Of a DNA stretch of 64,000 nucleotides, positions 46,005 to 55,215 are shown piece after piece. The position numbers and the translations under genes were made by a program. A model generated the notes under the pieces. It was given only the letters and a program-made list of their open reading frames with translations, made no database searches and was not told the DNA's origin. The stretch comes from Agromyces larvae. Lineage in GTDB: Bacteria; Actinomycetota; Actinomycetes; Actinomycetales; Microbacteriaceae. The stretch lies in NCBI RefSeq assembly GCF_022811705.1, contig NZ_CP094528.1, positions 248,001 through 312,000 on the forward strand. Direction: 5' to 3'. How positions within the stretch are numbered: the stretch's first letter is position 1; every line of letters starts with the position of its first letter.

Positions 46005-47269
46005 GCGACCCCACCGAACCGCGCCGGGCAGACGAGACCGAGATCGAGCCGCCGAGCCGTTGGCACCAGATCCTGCGCGACATCACCACCGGCAACGCGA
46101 TCATCTCGGTGCTGGCGGTGGTGCTCGCCCTCATCGTCGGCGCGATCATGATCGCGTTCACCGACGAGCGGGTGCAGAGCACAGCGGGGTACTTCTTCGC
46201 GCGACCCGGCGACACGTTCGCGGCGATCTGGGACTCCGTCGCCGGCGCGTACTCGGCCTTCTTCCAGGGGTCGATCTACAACTTCCGCCGGCCCGACTTC
46301 GTGTCGGGCATCCGCCCCCTCACCGAGACCCTGACCTTCGCGACCCCGCTCATCGCGGCCGGCCTCGGCGTCGGCCTCGCGTTCCGGGTCGGCATGTTCA
46401 ACATCGGCGGCCGCGGCCAGATGCTCCTCGCGTCGGCCGCAGCCGGCTGGGTCGCGTTCTCGTTCGACCTGCCGTACGGCGTGCACATGGTCGTGGCCCT
46501 CCTCGCAGGTCTCGTCGCGGGCGCGCTCTGGGCCGGCATCGCGGGCCTGCTGAAGGCACGCACCGGCGCCCACGAGGTGATCGTCACGATCATGCTCAAC
46601 TATGTCGCCCTCTACCTGATCACCTGGATGCTGCGCACGCCGGGCCTGCTGCAGGCGCCCGGGTCGAACAACCCGAAGACGCCGCCCATGAAGGACACCG
46701 CGGTCTTCTTCCCGCTGCTCGACTGGTTGTCGCCGCAGTTCAACCTGCACTTCGGCTTCGTGCTGGCGATCGCGGCCGTCGTGCTGGTCTGGTGGATCCT
46801 CGACCGGTCGAGCCTCGGGTTCCAGTTCCGCGCGGTCGGCGAGAACCCGAACGCCGCCCGGGTCGCCGGCATCAACGTGAAGTCGATGTACCTGGTCGCG
46901 ATGCTCATCTCCGGTGCGCTCGTCGGGCTCGCGGGCGTGAGCCAGGTGCTCGGCACGGTGACGACCGGATTCTCGTCGGGCATCGACGCCGGCATCGGCT
47001 TCGACGCGATCACCGTCGCGCTGCTCGGGCGTTCGACGCCGTGGGGCATCCTCGCCGCCGGCATCCTGTTCGGCGCGTTCAAGGCGGGCGGATTCTCGAT
47101 GCAGGCCGCCGAGGGCGTGCCGATCGACATCGTGCTCGTCGTGCAGTCGCTCATCGTGCTGTTCATCGCGGCGCCGCCGCTCGTGCGGTCGATCTTCCGC
47201 CTGCCCGCGCCGGGCTCCGCCCCCCGCAGACCGCGGCCGATCGTCACGAAGGAGGTGGAGGCGAAGTGA
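46001..47269 (+). CDS. ABC transporter permease 1, nucleoside uptake
   Basis: 422 residues from GTG 46001. About nine membrane spans; BPD_transp_2 landmarks 'IRPLTETLTFATPLIAAGLGVGLAFRVGMFNIG' (in part), 'GAHEVIVTIMLNYVALYL', 'RAVGENPNAARVAGINV' and 'GFDAITVALLGRSTPWG'. NupP/BmpC type. Stop overlaps the second permease start. Confidence 0.93.
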   Translation: MSDPTEPRRADETEIEPPSRWHQILRDITTGNAIISVLAVVLALIVGAIMIAFTDERVQSTAGYFFARPGDTFAAIWDSVAGAYSAFFQGSIYNFRRPDFVSGIRPLTETLTFATPLIAAGLGVGLAFRVGMFNIGGRGQMLLASAAAGWVAFSFDLPYGVHMVVALLAGLVAGALWAGIAGLLKARTGAHEVIVTIMLNYVALYLITWMLRTPGLLQAPGSNNPKTPPMKDTAVFFPLLDWLSPQFNLHFGFVLAIAAVVLVWWILDRSSLGFQFRAVGENPNAARVAGINVKSMYLVAMLISGALVGLAGVSQVLGTVTTGFSSGIDAGIGFDAITVALLGRSTPWGILAAGILFGAFKAGGFSMQAAEGVPIDIVLVVQSLIVLFIAAPPLVRSIFRLPAPGSAPRRPRPIVTKEVEAK

Positions 47270-48573
47270 CCCTCGCACCGCAGCACAACGCCGCCGCGTC
47301 GGCTCCCGTCCTCGAATCCACCGTCGTCGTCAGCTGGAAGGCGCCGATCGCCTTCGCCATCGTCACCCTGCTCTCGATCGCGCTGTTCGTCTTCGCCCCG
47401 CACGGCGGTGAGGCGACCTTCCGGCTCTCGCCCGCCGGCGACGACTTCCAGTTGCCGCCGGTCGTGCTCGACTCGACCGTCACGGCGCTGATCACCGCGC
47501 TCGTCATGGCCGCCATCACCGTCGCGGCGGCGCTGCTCGTCCGGGCGCGCCGCAAGGTGTCGATCTGGCTGACGATCCTGTTCGCGGTGGTCTTCCTGAT
47601 CGGGTTCCTCACCTGGGCCGCATCGGGGTCGAGCACCCCGGTCATCCCGGTGCCGGGTCTGCTCCAGGGTGCGCTCAGCCTCTCGGTTCCGCTCATCTTC
47701 GGCGCGCTGTGCGGCGTCATCGGCGAGCGGGTCGGCGTCGTGAACATCGCGATCGAGGGGCAGTTGCTCGCGGGGGCGTTCACGTCGGCCGTCGTGGCCT
47801 CGGTGGTCGGTCAGGCGGTGCTCGGCCAGACCCTCGGCCTGATCGCCGCGGCGGTGGCCGGTGTGCTGGTGGCCTTCGTGCTGGCGGCGTTCTCGATCAA
47901 GTACCTCGTCGATCAGGTCATCGTCGGCGTCGTGCTGAACGTGCTCGTGCTCGGCCTCACGAGCTTCCTCTACACGCAGGTGCTCGCGCCCAACCAGGCC
48001 ACGCTGAACGCACCCCCGCGGCTCGAGCGCATCTCGATCCCGGTGCTCAGCGACATCCCCCTGCTCGGGCCGATGCTCTTCCGGCAGACGATCATCGTCT
48101 ACCTCATGTACCTGGCGGTCGCGCTGGTGTACGTGGGCCTGTTCCACACCCGGTGGGGCCTGCGCCTGCGCGCGGTCGGCGAGCACCCGCAGGCGGCCGA
48201 CACGGTCGGCATCAAGGTCAACACCACCCGGTTCTGGAACGTCTCGCTCGCCGGTGCGATCGCCGGAATCGGCGGTGCCTTCTTCACGCTCGGCGCGGTC
48301 GGCGCGTTCAACAAGGACATGACCGCGGGCGCGGGCTTCATCGCCCTGGCGGCGGTCATCTTCGGGCAGTGGGATCCGATCAAGGCGACGCTCGCGGCGC
48401 TGCTGTTCGGGTTCGCGTCGAACCTGCAGAACCAGTTGAGCGTCATCGGCTCGCCGGTGCCGAGCGAGTTCATGCTGATGCTGCCGTACGTCGTGACGAT
48501 CCTCGCGGTCGCCGGCTTCGTCGGCAAGGTGCGCGGGCCCGCAGCAGCCGGCAAGCCATACATCAAGTCCTGA
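47266..48573 (+). CDS. ABC transporter permease 2, nucleoside uptake
   Basis: 435 residues from GTG 47266. NupQ-type permease: 'GVIGERVGVVNIAIEGQLLAGAF', 'LVDQVIVGVVLNVLVLGLTSFL', 'RAVGEHPQAADTVGIKV', 'GAGFIALAAVIFGQWDP'. An extra ~110-residue N-terminal part carries three additional spans. Forms the pore with permease 1. cdd begins 15 bp later. Confidence 0.93.
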   Translation: MTLAPQHNAAASAPVLESTVVVSWKAPIAFAIVTLLSIALFVFAPHGGEATFRLSPAGDDFQLPPVVLDSTVTALITALVMAAITVAAALLVRARRKVSIWLTILFAVVFLIGFLTWAASGSSTPVIPVPGLLQGALSLSVPLIFGALCGVIGERVGVVNIAIEGQLLAGAFTSAVVASVVGQAVLGQTLGLIAAAVAGVLVAFVLAAFSIKYLVDQVIVGVVLNVLVLGLTSFLYTQVLAPNQATLNAPPRLERISIPVLSDIPLLGPMLFRQTIIVYLMYLAVALVYVGLFHTRWGLRLRAVGEHPQAADTVGIKVNTTRFWNVSLAGAIAGIGGAFFTLGAVGAFNKDMTAGAGFIALAAVIFGQWDPIKATLAALLFGFASNLQNQLSVIGSPVPSEFMLMLPYVVTILAVAGFVGKVRGPAAAGKPYIKS

Positions 48574-48587
48574 CTCCCGGAGGAACC

Positions 48588-49019
48588 ATGCCCGACACCG
48601 CATCGATCGACTGGGAGCACCTGCGCGAGATCGCCCGCGAGGCGATGGCGAAGGCGTACGTGCCCTATTCCGAGTTCCCGGTGGGTGCGGCCGCGATCGT
48701 CGACGACGGCCGGGTGGTGAGCGGATGCAACGTCGAGAACGCGTCCTACGGCGTCACGCTCTGCGCCGAATGCTCGCTCGTGTCGGCACTGGCGATGTCG
48801 GGCGGCGGCAAACTCGTCGCGTTCACCTGCGTCGACGGGCACGGCGGCACGCTGATGCCGTGCGGGCGCTGTCGGCAACTGCTGTACGAGCACTCGGCCG
48901 AGGGCATGGTGCTCGACACCGTGTCGGGCTTCAAGACCATCGACGAGGTGCTGCCCGACGCGTTCGGTCCGAGACAGCTCGCCGAGTACGCCGGCGGCAC
49001 GACGGAGGCGGGCGCATGA
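48588..49019 (+). CDS. cdd: Cytidine deaminase
   Basis: 143 residues, ATG 48588 with GGAGGA upstream. Zinc site CAE at 59-61 and 'PCGRC' at 91-95, with 'CNVENASYG' before it: the homotetrameric class. Converts (deoxy)cytidine to (deoxy)uridine for the thymidine/pyrimidine phosphorylase encoded next, with which it overlaps by ATGA. Confidence 0.96.
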   Translation: MPDTASIDWEHLREIAREAMAKAYVPYSEFPVGAAAIVDDGRVVSGCNVENASYGVTLCAECSLVSALAMSGGGKLVAFTCVDGHGGTLMPCGRCRQLLYEHSAEGMVLDTVSGFKTIDEVLPDAFGPRQLAEYAGGTTEAGA

Positions 49020-50317
49020 GCGCGGTCGAGGCGTTCGACGCGGTCGACCTGATCCGCACCAAGCGCGACGGCGGCGAGCTGTCGACGGCGCAGATCGACT
49101 GGCTGGTCGACGCGTACACGCGCGGCTACGTCGCCGACGAGCAGATGTCGGCGATGACGATGGCGATCTTCCTGAACGGCATGGGGCGGCGCGAGATCCG
49201 CGACCTCACGATGGCGATGATCGCGTCGGGTGAGCGCATGGACTTCTCGGGGCTCGGCAAGCCCACCGTCGACAAGCACTCGACGGGCGGGGTCGGCGAC
49301 AAGATCACGCTGCCGTTGATGCCGCTCGTCGCCTCCTTCGGGGTCGCCGTGCCGCAGCTGTCGGGCCGAGGCCTCGGGCACACGGGCGGCACGCTCGACA
49401 AGCTCGAGTCCATCCCGGGCTGGCGCGCCGACCTCACCAACGACGAGATGTTCGCCCAGCTGCGCGACCACGGCGGCGTCATCTGCGCCGCCGGCGCCGG
49501 GCTCGCCCCCGCCGACAAGAAGCTCTACGCGCTGCGCGACATCACCGGAACGGTCGAGGCGATCCCGCTCATCGCCTCGTCGATCATGTCGAAGAAGATC
49601 GCCGAGGGCACCGGCGCGCTCGTGCTCGACGTGAAGTTCGGGTCGGGCGCCTTCCTGCAGGACATCGAGCGCTCGCGCGAGCTCGCCCGCACGATGGTCG
49701 AGCTCGGCGAAGACGCCGGGGTGGCCACGAGCGCGCTGCTCACGAACATGAACGTGCCGCTCGGACACGCCATCGGCAACGCGAACGAGGTGCGCGAGTC
49801 GGTCGAGGTGCTGGCCGGCGGCGGCCCCGCCGACGTGCGCGAGCTCACCCTCGCGCTCGCGCGCGAGATGCTCGCGCTCGCGGGGCTGCCCGACGCCGAT
49901 GTCGAGGCCGCGCTCGACGACGGGCGCGCGATGGACGCCTGGCGCGCCACGATCCGCGCGCAGGGGGGCGATCCGGATGCTCCGCTGCCGGTCGCGCCCG
50001 AGCAGCACGTCGTGACGGCCGACCGCGACGGCGTGCTCGTCCGCCAGGAGGCGCTGCCGTTCGGCATCGCCGCGTGGCGGCTCGGCGCCGGCCGGGCCCG
50101 CAAGGAGGACCCGGTGCACCACGCCGCGGGCATCGACCTGCACGCCAAGCCCGGCGACGCCGTGCGGGCCGGCGAACCGCTGTTCACGCTGCACGCCGAC
50201 GACTCGGCGCGCTTCGCGCGTGCGCTCGAGGCCGTCGAGGGCGCGTGGGCGATCGGCGACGCCGGCGACCCCGTCGAGGACGGCGGCCCGCTCGTCGCCG
50301 AGCGCATCGGGCGCTGA
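49016..50317 (+). CDS. deoA: Thymidine / pyrimidine-nucleoside phosphorylase
   Basis: 433 residues. Family signature 'SGRGLGHTGGTLDKLESIPG'; phosphate/substrate residues in 'DKHSTGGVGDKITLPL' and 'SSIMSKKIAEG'. C-terminal 'AAGIDLHAKPGDAVRAGEPLFTLHA' closes the alpha/beta domain. Splits thymidine or uridine to base and (deoxy)ribose 1-phosphate. Confidence 0.95.
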   Translation: MSAVEAFDAVDLIRTKRDGGELSTAQIDWLVDAYTRGYVADEQMSAMTMAIFLNGMGRREIRDLTMAMIASGERMDFSGLGKPTVDKHSTGGVGDKITLPLMPLVASFGVAVPQLSGRGLGHTGGTLDKLESIPGWRADLTNDEMFAQLRDHGGVICAAGAGLAPADKKLYALRDITGTVEAIPLIASSIMSKKIAEGTGALVLDVKFGSGAFLQDIERSRELARTMVELGEDAGVATSALLTNMNVPLGHAIGNANEVRESVEVLAGGGPADVRELTLALAREMLALAGLPDADVEAALDDGRAMDAWRATIRAQGGDPDAPLPVAPEQHVVTADRDGVLVRQEALPFGIAAWRLGAGRARKEDPVHHAAGIDLHAKPGDAVRAGEPLFTLHADDSARFARALEAVEGAWAIGDAGDPVEDGGPLVAERIGR

Positions 50318-50431
50318 CCTCGCTCCGCACACCGGCGTAGCACACGTCGGCGAACGGAATGCGGCCCGACCGAGGCATCCTGCTTCGAATTCACCCAGAC
50401 GTTGCGCGAGGCCCGCCGGTATCGTTGAGTC

Positions 50432-51550
50432 GTGGAGAATCCGACGGAGTTCCGCCTCGAAGGCGACGGCATCGACCTCAGCACGCTGCCGAAGGTGTCG
50501 CTGCACGACCACCTCGACGGCGGCCTGCGGCCGCAGACTGTGCTCGAGCTCGCCGACGAGATCGGGCTCGAGGTGCCGGCCGACGACGCCGAATCGCTCG
50601 CGGCCTGGTTCGCCGAGCAGTCCGACTCGGGGTCCCTCGTCGAATACCTGAAGACGTTCGACCTCACCACCGCGGTGATGCAGACCCGTGAGGGGCTCAC
50701 CCGCGTCGCGCGCGAGTTCGTGCACGATCTCGCCGCGGACGGCGTCGTGTACGGCGAGGTGCGCTGGGCGCCCGAGCAGCACCTCACGGGCGGGCTCAGC
50801 CTCGACGAGGTCGTCGAGGCGGTGCAGGCCGGGCTCGACGAGGGTGCCGACGAGGTGCGCAGCCAGGGTCGTCGCATCCGCACGGGGCAGCTCATCACCG
50901 CGATGCGGCACGCCGACCGCGGCCTCGAGATCGCCGAGCTCGCGGTGCGGCACCGCGATCGCGGGGTCGTCGGGTTCGACATCGCCGGCGCCGAGGCGGG
51001 GTTCCTGCCCAGTCGGCACCGCACCGCGTTCGACTACCTCGCGAGCCGGTTCTTCCCGGTGACCGTGCACGCGGGCGAGGCCGACGGGCTCGAGTCCATC
51101 CGCAGCGCCCTCATCGACGGGCGTGCGCTGCGGCTCGGGCACGGCGTCCGGCTCGCCGAAGACCTCGTGATCGACCGACAGGACGACGAGCACACCTACG
51201 TCACGCTCGGCCCGATCGCCCAGTGGGTGCGCGACCGCGAGATCGCCCTCGAACTGAGCCCGTCATCGAACCTGCAGACCGGCGCGATCGCGGCCTGGGG
51301 CGACGAGCTCATCGACCACCCGTTCGACCTGCTGTACCAGCTCGGCTTCCGGGTCACGGTGAACACCGACAACCGGCTGCAGTCGGGCACCTCGCTCACC
51401 CGCGAACTGGCGCTGCTCGCCGACGTCTTCGGCTACGGCCTCGACGACCTCGAAGTGTTCCAGCTCAACGCGGCTGCCGCGGCGTTCCTGCCGATCGACG
51501 ATCGCGACGAACTCGTCGAGCAGATCGAAGACGGCTTCTCCGAAGCCTGA
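50432..51550 (+). CDS. add: Adenosine deaminase
   Basis: 372 residues from GTG 50432. Zinc ligands 'KVSLHDHLDGGLRP' (HxH), 'VTVHAGEADG' with catalytic Glu, 'RLGHGVRL', and 'NTDNRLQSGTSLTREL' (DN pair). Converts adenosine to inosine for the purine nucleoside phosphorylase encoded at 54244. In the 114 bp upstream nothing specific is visible, so it may have its own weak promoter. Confidence 0.95.
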   Translation: MENPTEFRLEGDGIDLSTLPKVSLHDHLDGGLRPQTVLELADEIGLEVPADDAESLAAWFAEQSDSGSLVEYLKTFDLTTAVMQTREGLTRVAREFVHDLAADGVVYGEVRWAPEQHLTGGLSLDEVVEAVQAGLDEGADEVRSQGRRIRTGQLITAMRHADRGLEIAELAVRHRDRGVVGFDIAGAEAGFLPSRHRTAFDYLASRFFPVTVHAGEADGLESIRSALIDGRALRLGHGVRLAEDLVIDRQDDEHTYVTLGPIAQWVRDREIALELSPSSNLQTGAIAAWGDELIDHPFDLLYQLGFRVTVNTDNRLQSGTSLTRELALLADVFGYGLDDLEVFQLNAAAAAFLPIDDRDELVEQIEDGFSEA

Positions 51551-51579
51551 GAAGGCACCCGCACCCCGAACGGAATCCG

Positions 51580-52062
51580 ATGCCCCTGCCACCCCTGCCC
51601 GATGAGGCCGTCGACATCAGCGCCGACGCCGGCGACTGGCGCGCCGCCGTGCGCGTCGCGGGTCGGGGGCTGGTGCGCTCGGGCGCCGCACGCGCCGAGT
51701 ACACCGACCGCATGATCGCCGTCATCGAGGAGTTCGGGGCGTACGTCGTGATCGCACCCGGACTGGCACTGGCGCACGCGCGGCCCGGTGCCGATGTGCG
51801 GCGCGCCGGCCTGTCAGTCGCGACGCTCGCGACGCCGGTCGCGTTCGGGCACCCGCACAACGACCCGGTGCGGGTCGTCATCGGTCTCGCGGTCGCGAGC
51901 GCCGACGAGCACGTCACGGGCGTGGCGAGCCTCGCGAACGTGTTCAACGACCCCGCCGCGATCGGCCGGCTCACGGCGGCGACCTCCGCCGACGAGGTGC
52001 GCGCGGTGCTGGGCGCATCGGCGACCGGCGACGACGCGGATGCCTCGGAGGTCGCCCCGTGA
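51580..52062 (+). CDS. PTS EIIA component (mannitol/fructose/ascorbate class)
   Basis: 160 residues. PTS_EIIA_2 fold with phosphorylation-site His 66 in 'GLALAHARPG', followed by 'VRRAGLSVATLATPVAFGHPHNDPVRVVIGLA'-type strands. It starts 29 bp after add and overlaps the EIIB start by 4 bases. An EIIC permease is missing from the neighbourhood. Either an unlinked EIIC is served or the pair has a regulatory role in nucleoside/pentose metabolism (inference). Confidence 0.88.
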   Translation: MPLPPLPDEAVDISADAGDWRAAVRVAGRGLVRSGAARAEYTDRMIAVIEEFGAYVVIAPGLALAHARPGADVRRAGLSVATLATPVAFGHPHNDPVRVVIGLAVASADEHVTGVASLANVFNDPAAIGRLTAATSADEVRAVLGASATGDDADASEVAP

Positions 52063-52343
52063 GGATCATCGCCGTGTGCGGCGCCGGCATCGGCACCTCG
52101 GCCATCCTGAAGGTGAACGCCGAACGCGCGCTCGAACGGCTGGGGTTGCGTGCCGACGTGACGGCGAGCGACCTGGCCGGGGTGCGCGATGCCGCCGCCG
52201 ATGCGCAGGTGGTGCTCACGTCCACCGAACTCGCCGCGGCGGTGCGCGAGGCGCTCGGCCGCAGCTACGCCGAGATCCTCGAGGTGACGAACTACTTCGA
52301 CGTCGCCGAGATCTCCCGTGCCCTCGAGAAGTCGCTGGGCTGA
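52059..52343 (+). CDS. PTS EIIB component (ascorbate/lactose class)
   Basis: 94 residues from GTG 52059. P-loop-like 'VCGAGIGTSAILK' with the phosphorylated Cys 7; length and fold of SgaB/UlaB-type EIIB ('AQVVLTSTELAAAV', 'VTNYFDVAEISRALE'). Receives phosphate from the coupled EIIA. The transcript then runs into the 87-bp palindromic repeat B. Confidence 0.88.
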   Translation: MRIIAVCGAGIGTSAILKVNAERALERLGLRADVTASDLAGVRDAAADAQVVLTSTELAAAVREALGRSYAEILEVTNYFDVAEISRALEKSLG

Positions 52344-52377
52344 CCGGCCCCGACACCCCCCCGGGTCGGCCTCACCC

Positions 52378-52464
52378 GTACGCAATTCAGGTTCGCACGC
52401 GGCGTGTCGGCGGTCGACACGGCGTGTCGCCGCCGCGACACACCTCCGAACCTGAATTGCGTAC
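52378..52464. repeat. 87-bp palindromic dispersed repeat, copy B
   Basis: Perfect 18-bp outer arms (52378-52395 / 52447-52464) beginning GTACGCAATTCAGG. Four GTGTCG/CGACAC words alternate inside (52404, 52415, 52424, 52436) and give nested stems. Its reverse complement matches copy C (62117-62203): 28 of 29 bases at one end, 30 of 35 at the other, same 87-bp length. It occupies most of the spacer between convergent EIIB and phosphosugar mutase genes, where it can also act as a terminator. Confidence 0.92.
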
Positions 52465-52478
52465 CGCGAAACGCGGGG

Positions 52479-54200
52479 TCAGGCCACCAGAGCGCGCATG
52501 CCGGCGTCGAGCGCCGCGAGTGCGGCGTGGGCGGCGGCGCGGCGCTCGGCGACGGTGCCCGCGGTCGACACCGTGTCGAGGTACACCTTCAGCTTCGGCT
52601 CGGTGCCGCTCGGTCGCACCATGACGCGCGCGCCGCCGTCGAGCACGATGCGCAGCACGTCCGAGGGGGGCAGATCGCCGTAGCCGTGGGCGAGGTCGTC
52701 GATGCGCTCCACGCGCACGCCGCCGATCTCGGCGGGCGGCGTGGCACGCAGGCGAGCCATCACCTCGGCGATCTTCGTGAGGTCGGTGACGCGAATCGAG
52801 ATCTGGCCCGAGGCGAAGCATCCGAACCGCTCGATGAATGTGTCGAGGTGGTCGGCGACGCTGCGGCCCTCGGCCTTCAACCGCGCCGCGAGCGAGAGGA
52901 ACGCGAGCCCAGCCGAGATGCCGTCCTTGTCGCGCAGCGTGCCCGGGTTGACGAGGTAGCCGAGCGCCTCCTCGTAGCCGAACACCAGCCCGGGGGCGCG
53001 GGAGATCCACTTGAAGCCGGTCAGGGTGCCGCGGAACTCGAGATCGTACGCGCGGGCGATCGCTTCGAGACCGGGGGAGGAGACGATCGAGCAGGCAAGC
53101 GTGCCCTCGGCGCCGCCCTCGCCGCGGGCCGACGCGGTCGCGCGCTCCGCAGCCTGCCACCCGAGGATGAGGCCGACCTCGTTGCCGGTGAGCCGGCGGA
53201 AGCCCTCGGGCGCCGACGGGTCGGGGATCGCGATCGCGAGCCGGTCGGCGTCGGGGTCGTTCGCGATCACCAGGTCGGCGCCGACCTCGCGGGCGCGGGC
53301 GAACGAGAGGTCCATCGCGCCGGGCTCTTCGGGGTTCGGGAACGACACCGTCGGAAACGCCGGGTCGGGCGCGATCTGCTCGTCGACGAGCGCGGGCGCC
53401 GTGAACCCGGCCGCCTCGAGCACGCGCGACATGGTCTGCCAGCCCACGCCGTGCATCGCCGTGTACACGACGCGCGGCTGCGCGCCCGCGGCGGGCGGGG
53501 CATCCGCCACCTGCGCCGTGGCCGTGACGTACGCGTCGACGACGTCCTCGCCGGCGGTCTCGAAGGGGGCGCGCGGCAGTGCGTCGACCGTCGTGGTCGA
53601 CGCCACCCGCAGGATGTGCGCGGCGATCTCGGCGTCGGCGGGCGACACGATCTGCGAGCCGTGGTCGTCACCGCCGAGGTAGACCTTGTAGCCGTTGTCG
53701 TTGGGCGGGTTGTGCGACGCCGTCACCATGACGCCCGCGCTCGCGCCGAGGTGGCGCACCGCGAACGCGAGCACCGGGGTCGGCAGCAGACGGGGCAGCA
53801 GCACGGCCCGCACGCCGGCTCCGGCCATCAGCTCGGCCGAGTCGCGTGCGAACACGTCGGAGTTCTTGCGGCCGTCGTAGCCGATGACGACCGACGGGGT
53901 CGCGCCGGGTTCGGCGCGCTCGAGGAGGTAGGCCGCCAGGCCCGCAGCGGCCTGCGACACGAGCACCCGGTTCATACGGTTCGGGCCCGCGGCGATCTCG
54001 CCGCGCAGACCCGCGGTGCCGAACGCGAGCCGGCCGTCGAAGCGGTCGGCGAGGTCGGCGGCGGCGGCCTGCGCGGCCGGGCCGTCGTCGCCGCGCGCCG
54101 CGTCGAGCAGCCCCTGCAGCTCGGCGCGGGTCTCGGGGTCGGGATCCTGCGCGAGCCACGCCTCGGCGCGGGCGGTGAGGTCGTCGTCGAGCCGGGTCAT
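52479..54200 (-). CDS. Phosphosugar mutase (phosphopentomutase/phosphoglucomutase type)
   Basis: 573 residues from ATG 54200 (AGAGAGGA upstream). alpha-D-phosphohexomutase family: 'FGTAGLRGEIAAGPNRMN', phosphoserine loop 'VMVTASHNPPNDNGYKVY', metal loop 'NDPDADRLAIAI', sugar-binding 'GYEEALGYLV', phosphate-binding 'RPSGTEPKLKVYL'. In this nucleoside-salvage block it most likely turns (deoxy)ribose 1-phosphate into the 5-phosphate, but glucose or mannose phosphates are also possible. Follows the PNP gene by 43 bp. Confidence 0.9.
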   Translation of the reverse strand: MTRLDDDLTARAEAWLAQDPDPETRAELQGLLDAARGDDGPAAQAAAADLADRFDGRLAFGTAGLRGEIAAGPNRMNRVLVSQAAAGLAAYLLERAEPGATPSVVIGYDGRKNSDVFARDSAELMAGAGVRAVLLPRLLPTPVLAFAVRHLGASAGVMVTASHNPPNDNGYKVYLGGDDHGSQIVSPADAEIAAHILRVASTTTVDALPRAPFETAGEDVVDAYVTATAQVADAPPAAGAQPRVVYTAMHGVGWQTMSRVLEAAGFTAPALVDEQIAPDPAFPTVSFPNPEEPGAMDLSFARAREVGADLVIANDPDADRLAIAIPDPSAPEGFRRLTGNEVGLILGWQAAERATASARGEGGAEGTLACSIVSSPGLEAIARAYDLEFRGTLTGFKWISRAPGLVFGYEEALGYLVNPGTLRDKDGISAGLAFLSLAARLKAEGRSVADHLDTFIERFGCFASGQISIRVTDLTKIAEVMARLRATPPAEIGGVRVERIDDLAHGYGDLPPSDVLRIVLDGGARVMVRPSGTEPKLKVYLDTVSTAGTVAERRAAAHAALAALDAGMRALVA

Positions 54201-54243
54201 CCGCTGGTCCTCTCTCAAGCTCGTGCGCTCGGGCCGCAGCCGC

Positions 54244-55071
54244 TCAGATCGCGGCCACGACGTCGGCGAGCAGCCGCGAGATCACCGGTTCGGCGGCGCG
54301 GCCGGCCTCGATGACCTCCTCGTGGCTGAGCGGCGTGGTCTGGATGCCCGCCGCGAGATTGGTGATCAGCGAGAAGCCGAGCACCTCCATGCCGGCCTGG
54401 CGGGCGGCGATCGCCTCGAGCGCGGTCGACATGCCGACGATGTGGCCGCCGATCGTCTTCGCCATCCGCACCTCGGCCGGGGTCTCGTAGTGCGGCCCGC
54501 GGAACTGCACGTACACGCCCTCGTCGAGCTCGGGCGCGAGACCCTTCGCGATCGCGCGCAGCCGCGACGAGTACAGGTCGGTGAGGTCGATGAAGGTCGC
54601 GCCCTCGAGCGGCGAATCGGCGGTGAGGTTGATGTGGTCGCTGATCAGCACCGGGGTGCCCGGCTTCCAGTGCGGCTTGATGCCGCCGGCCCCGTTGGTC
54701 AGGATCATCACGGATGCCCCGGTCGCCGCCGCCGTGCGCACCGAGTGCACCACCCGGCGCACGCCGTGGCCCTCGTAGTAGTGCGTGCGGGCGCCGATGA
54801 CGAGCGCCCGCTTGCCGTTCGGCAGCAGCACCGAGCGCAGCGTGCCGACGTGCCCCTCGAGCGCCGGCTTCGAGAACCCGGGCACCTCGGTGGCCGGGAT
54901 CGTGTGCGTCGTCTCGCCGATCAGCTCGGCGGCGCGGCCCCACCCCGAGCCGAGGGTCAGCGCGAGGTCGTGGTGCTCGACGCCGGTGAGCTCGGCGATG
55001 CGCGCCGCGGCGTCGCGAGCCACCTCGAACGGGTCGGCGGCGGGGTCGTCGAGCGGGTTCAGCTGAGGCAT
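54244..55071 (-). CDS. punA: Purine nucleoside phosphorylase (trimeric type)
   Basis: 275 residues from ATG 55071. 'ALTLGSGWGRAAELIG' (phosphate Ser), 'GRTHYYEGH'-type 'GARTHYYEGHGVRRVVHSVR', 'TNGAGGIKPHWKPGTPVLI', 'YVQFRGPHYETPAEVRM' and 'GMSTALEAIAARQAGMEVLGFSLITNLAAG' (parts) mark the class-1 trimeric enzyme. Splits inosine/guanosine to base and ribose 1-phosphate; functional partner of add and of the adjacent mutase. Confidence 0.95.
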   Translation of the reverse strand: MPQLNPLDDPAADPFEVARDAAARIAELTGVEHHDLALTLGSGWGRAAELIGETTHTIPATEVPGFSKPALEGHVGTLRSVLLPNGKRALVIGARTHYYEGHGVRRVVHSVRTAAATGASVMILTNGAGGIKPHWKPGTPVLISDHINLTADSPLEGATFIDLTDLYSSRLRAIAKGLAPELDEGVYVQFRGPHYETPAEVRMAKTIGGHIVGMSTALEAIAARQAGMEVLGFSLITNLAAGIQTTPLSHEEVIEAGRAAEPVISRLLADVVAAI

Positions 55072-55215
55072 CCCACCATGGTAGTGAGGCGAACCGGATG
55101 CCGCGCCTCGCGCGTGCCGCCCGCCCGAGCCTGCGCAGGCGAGCGGGGCGGGCGTGCGCATCCGAGCGCAGCGCGTGCTCGTATGCGGGGGAGCGCGGAT
55201 GAGAGAATCGAAGCC

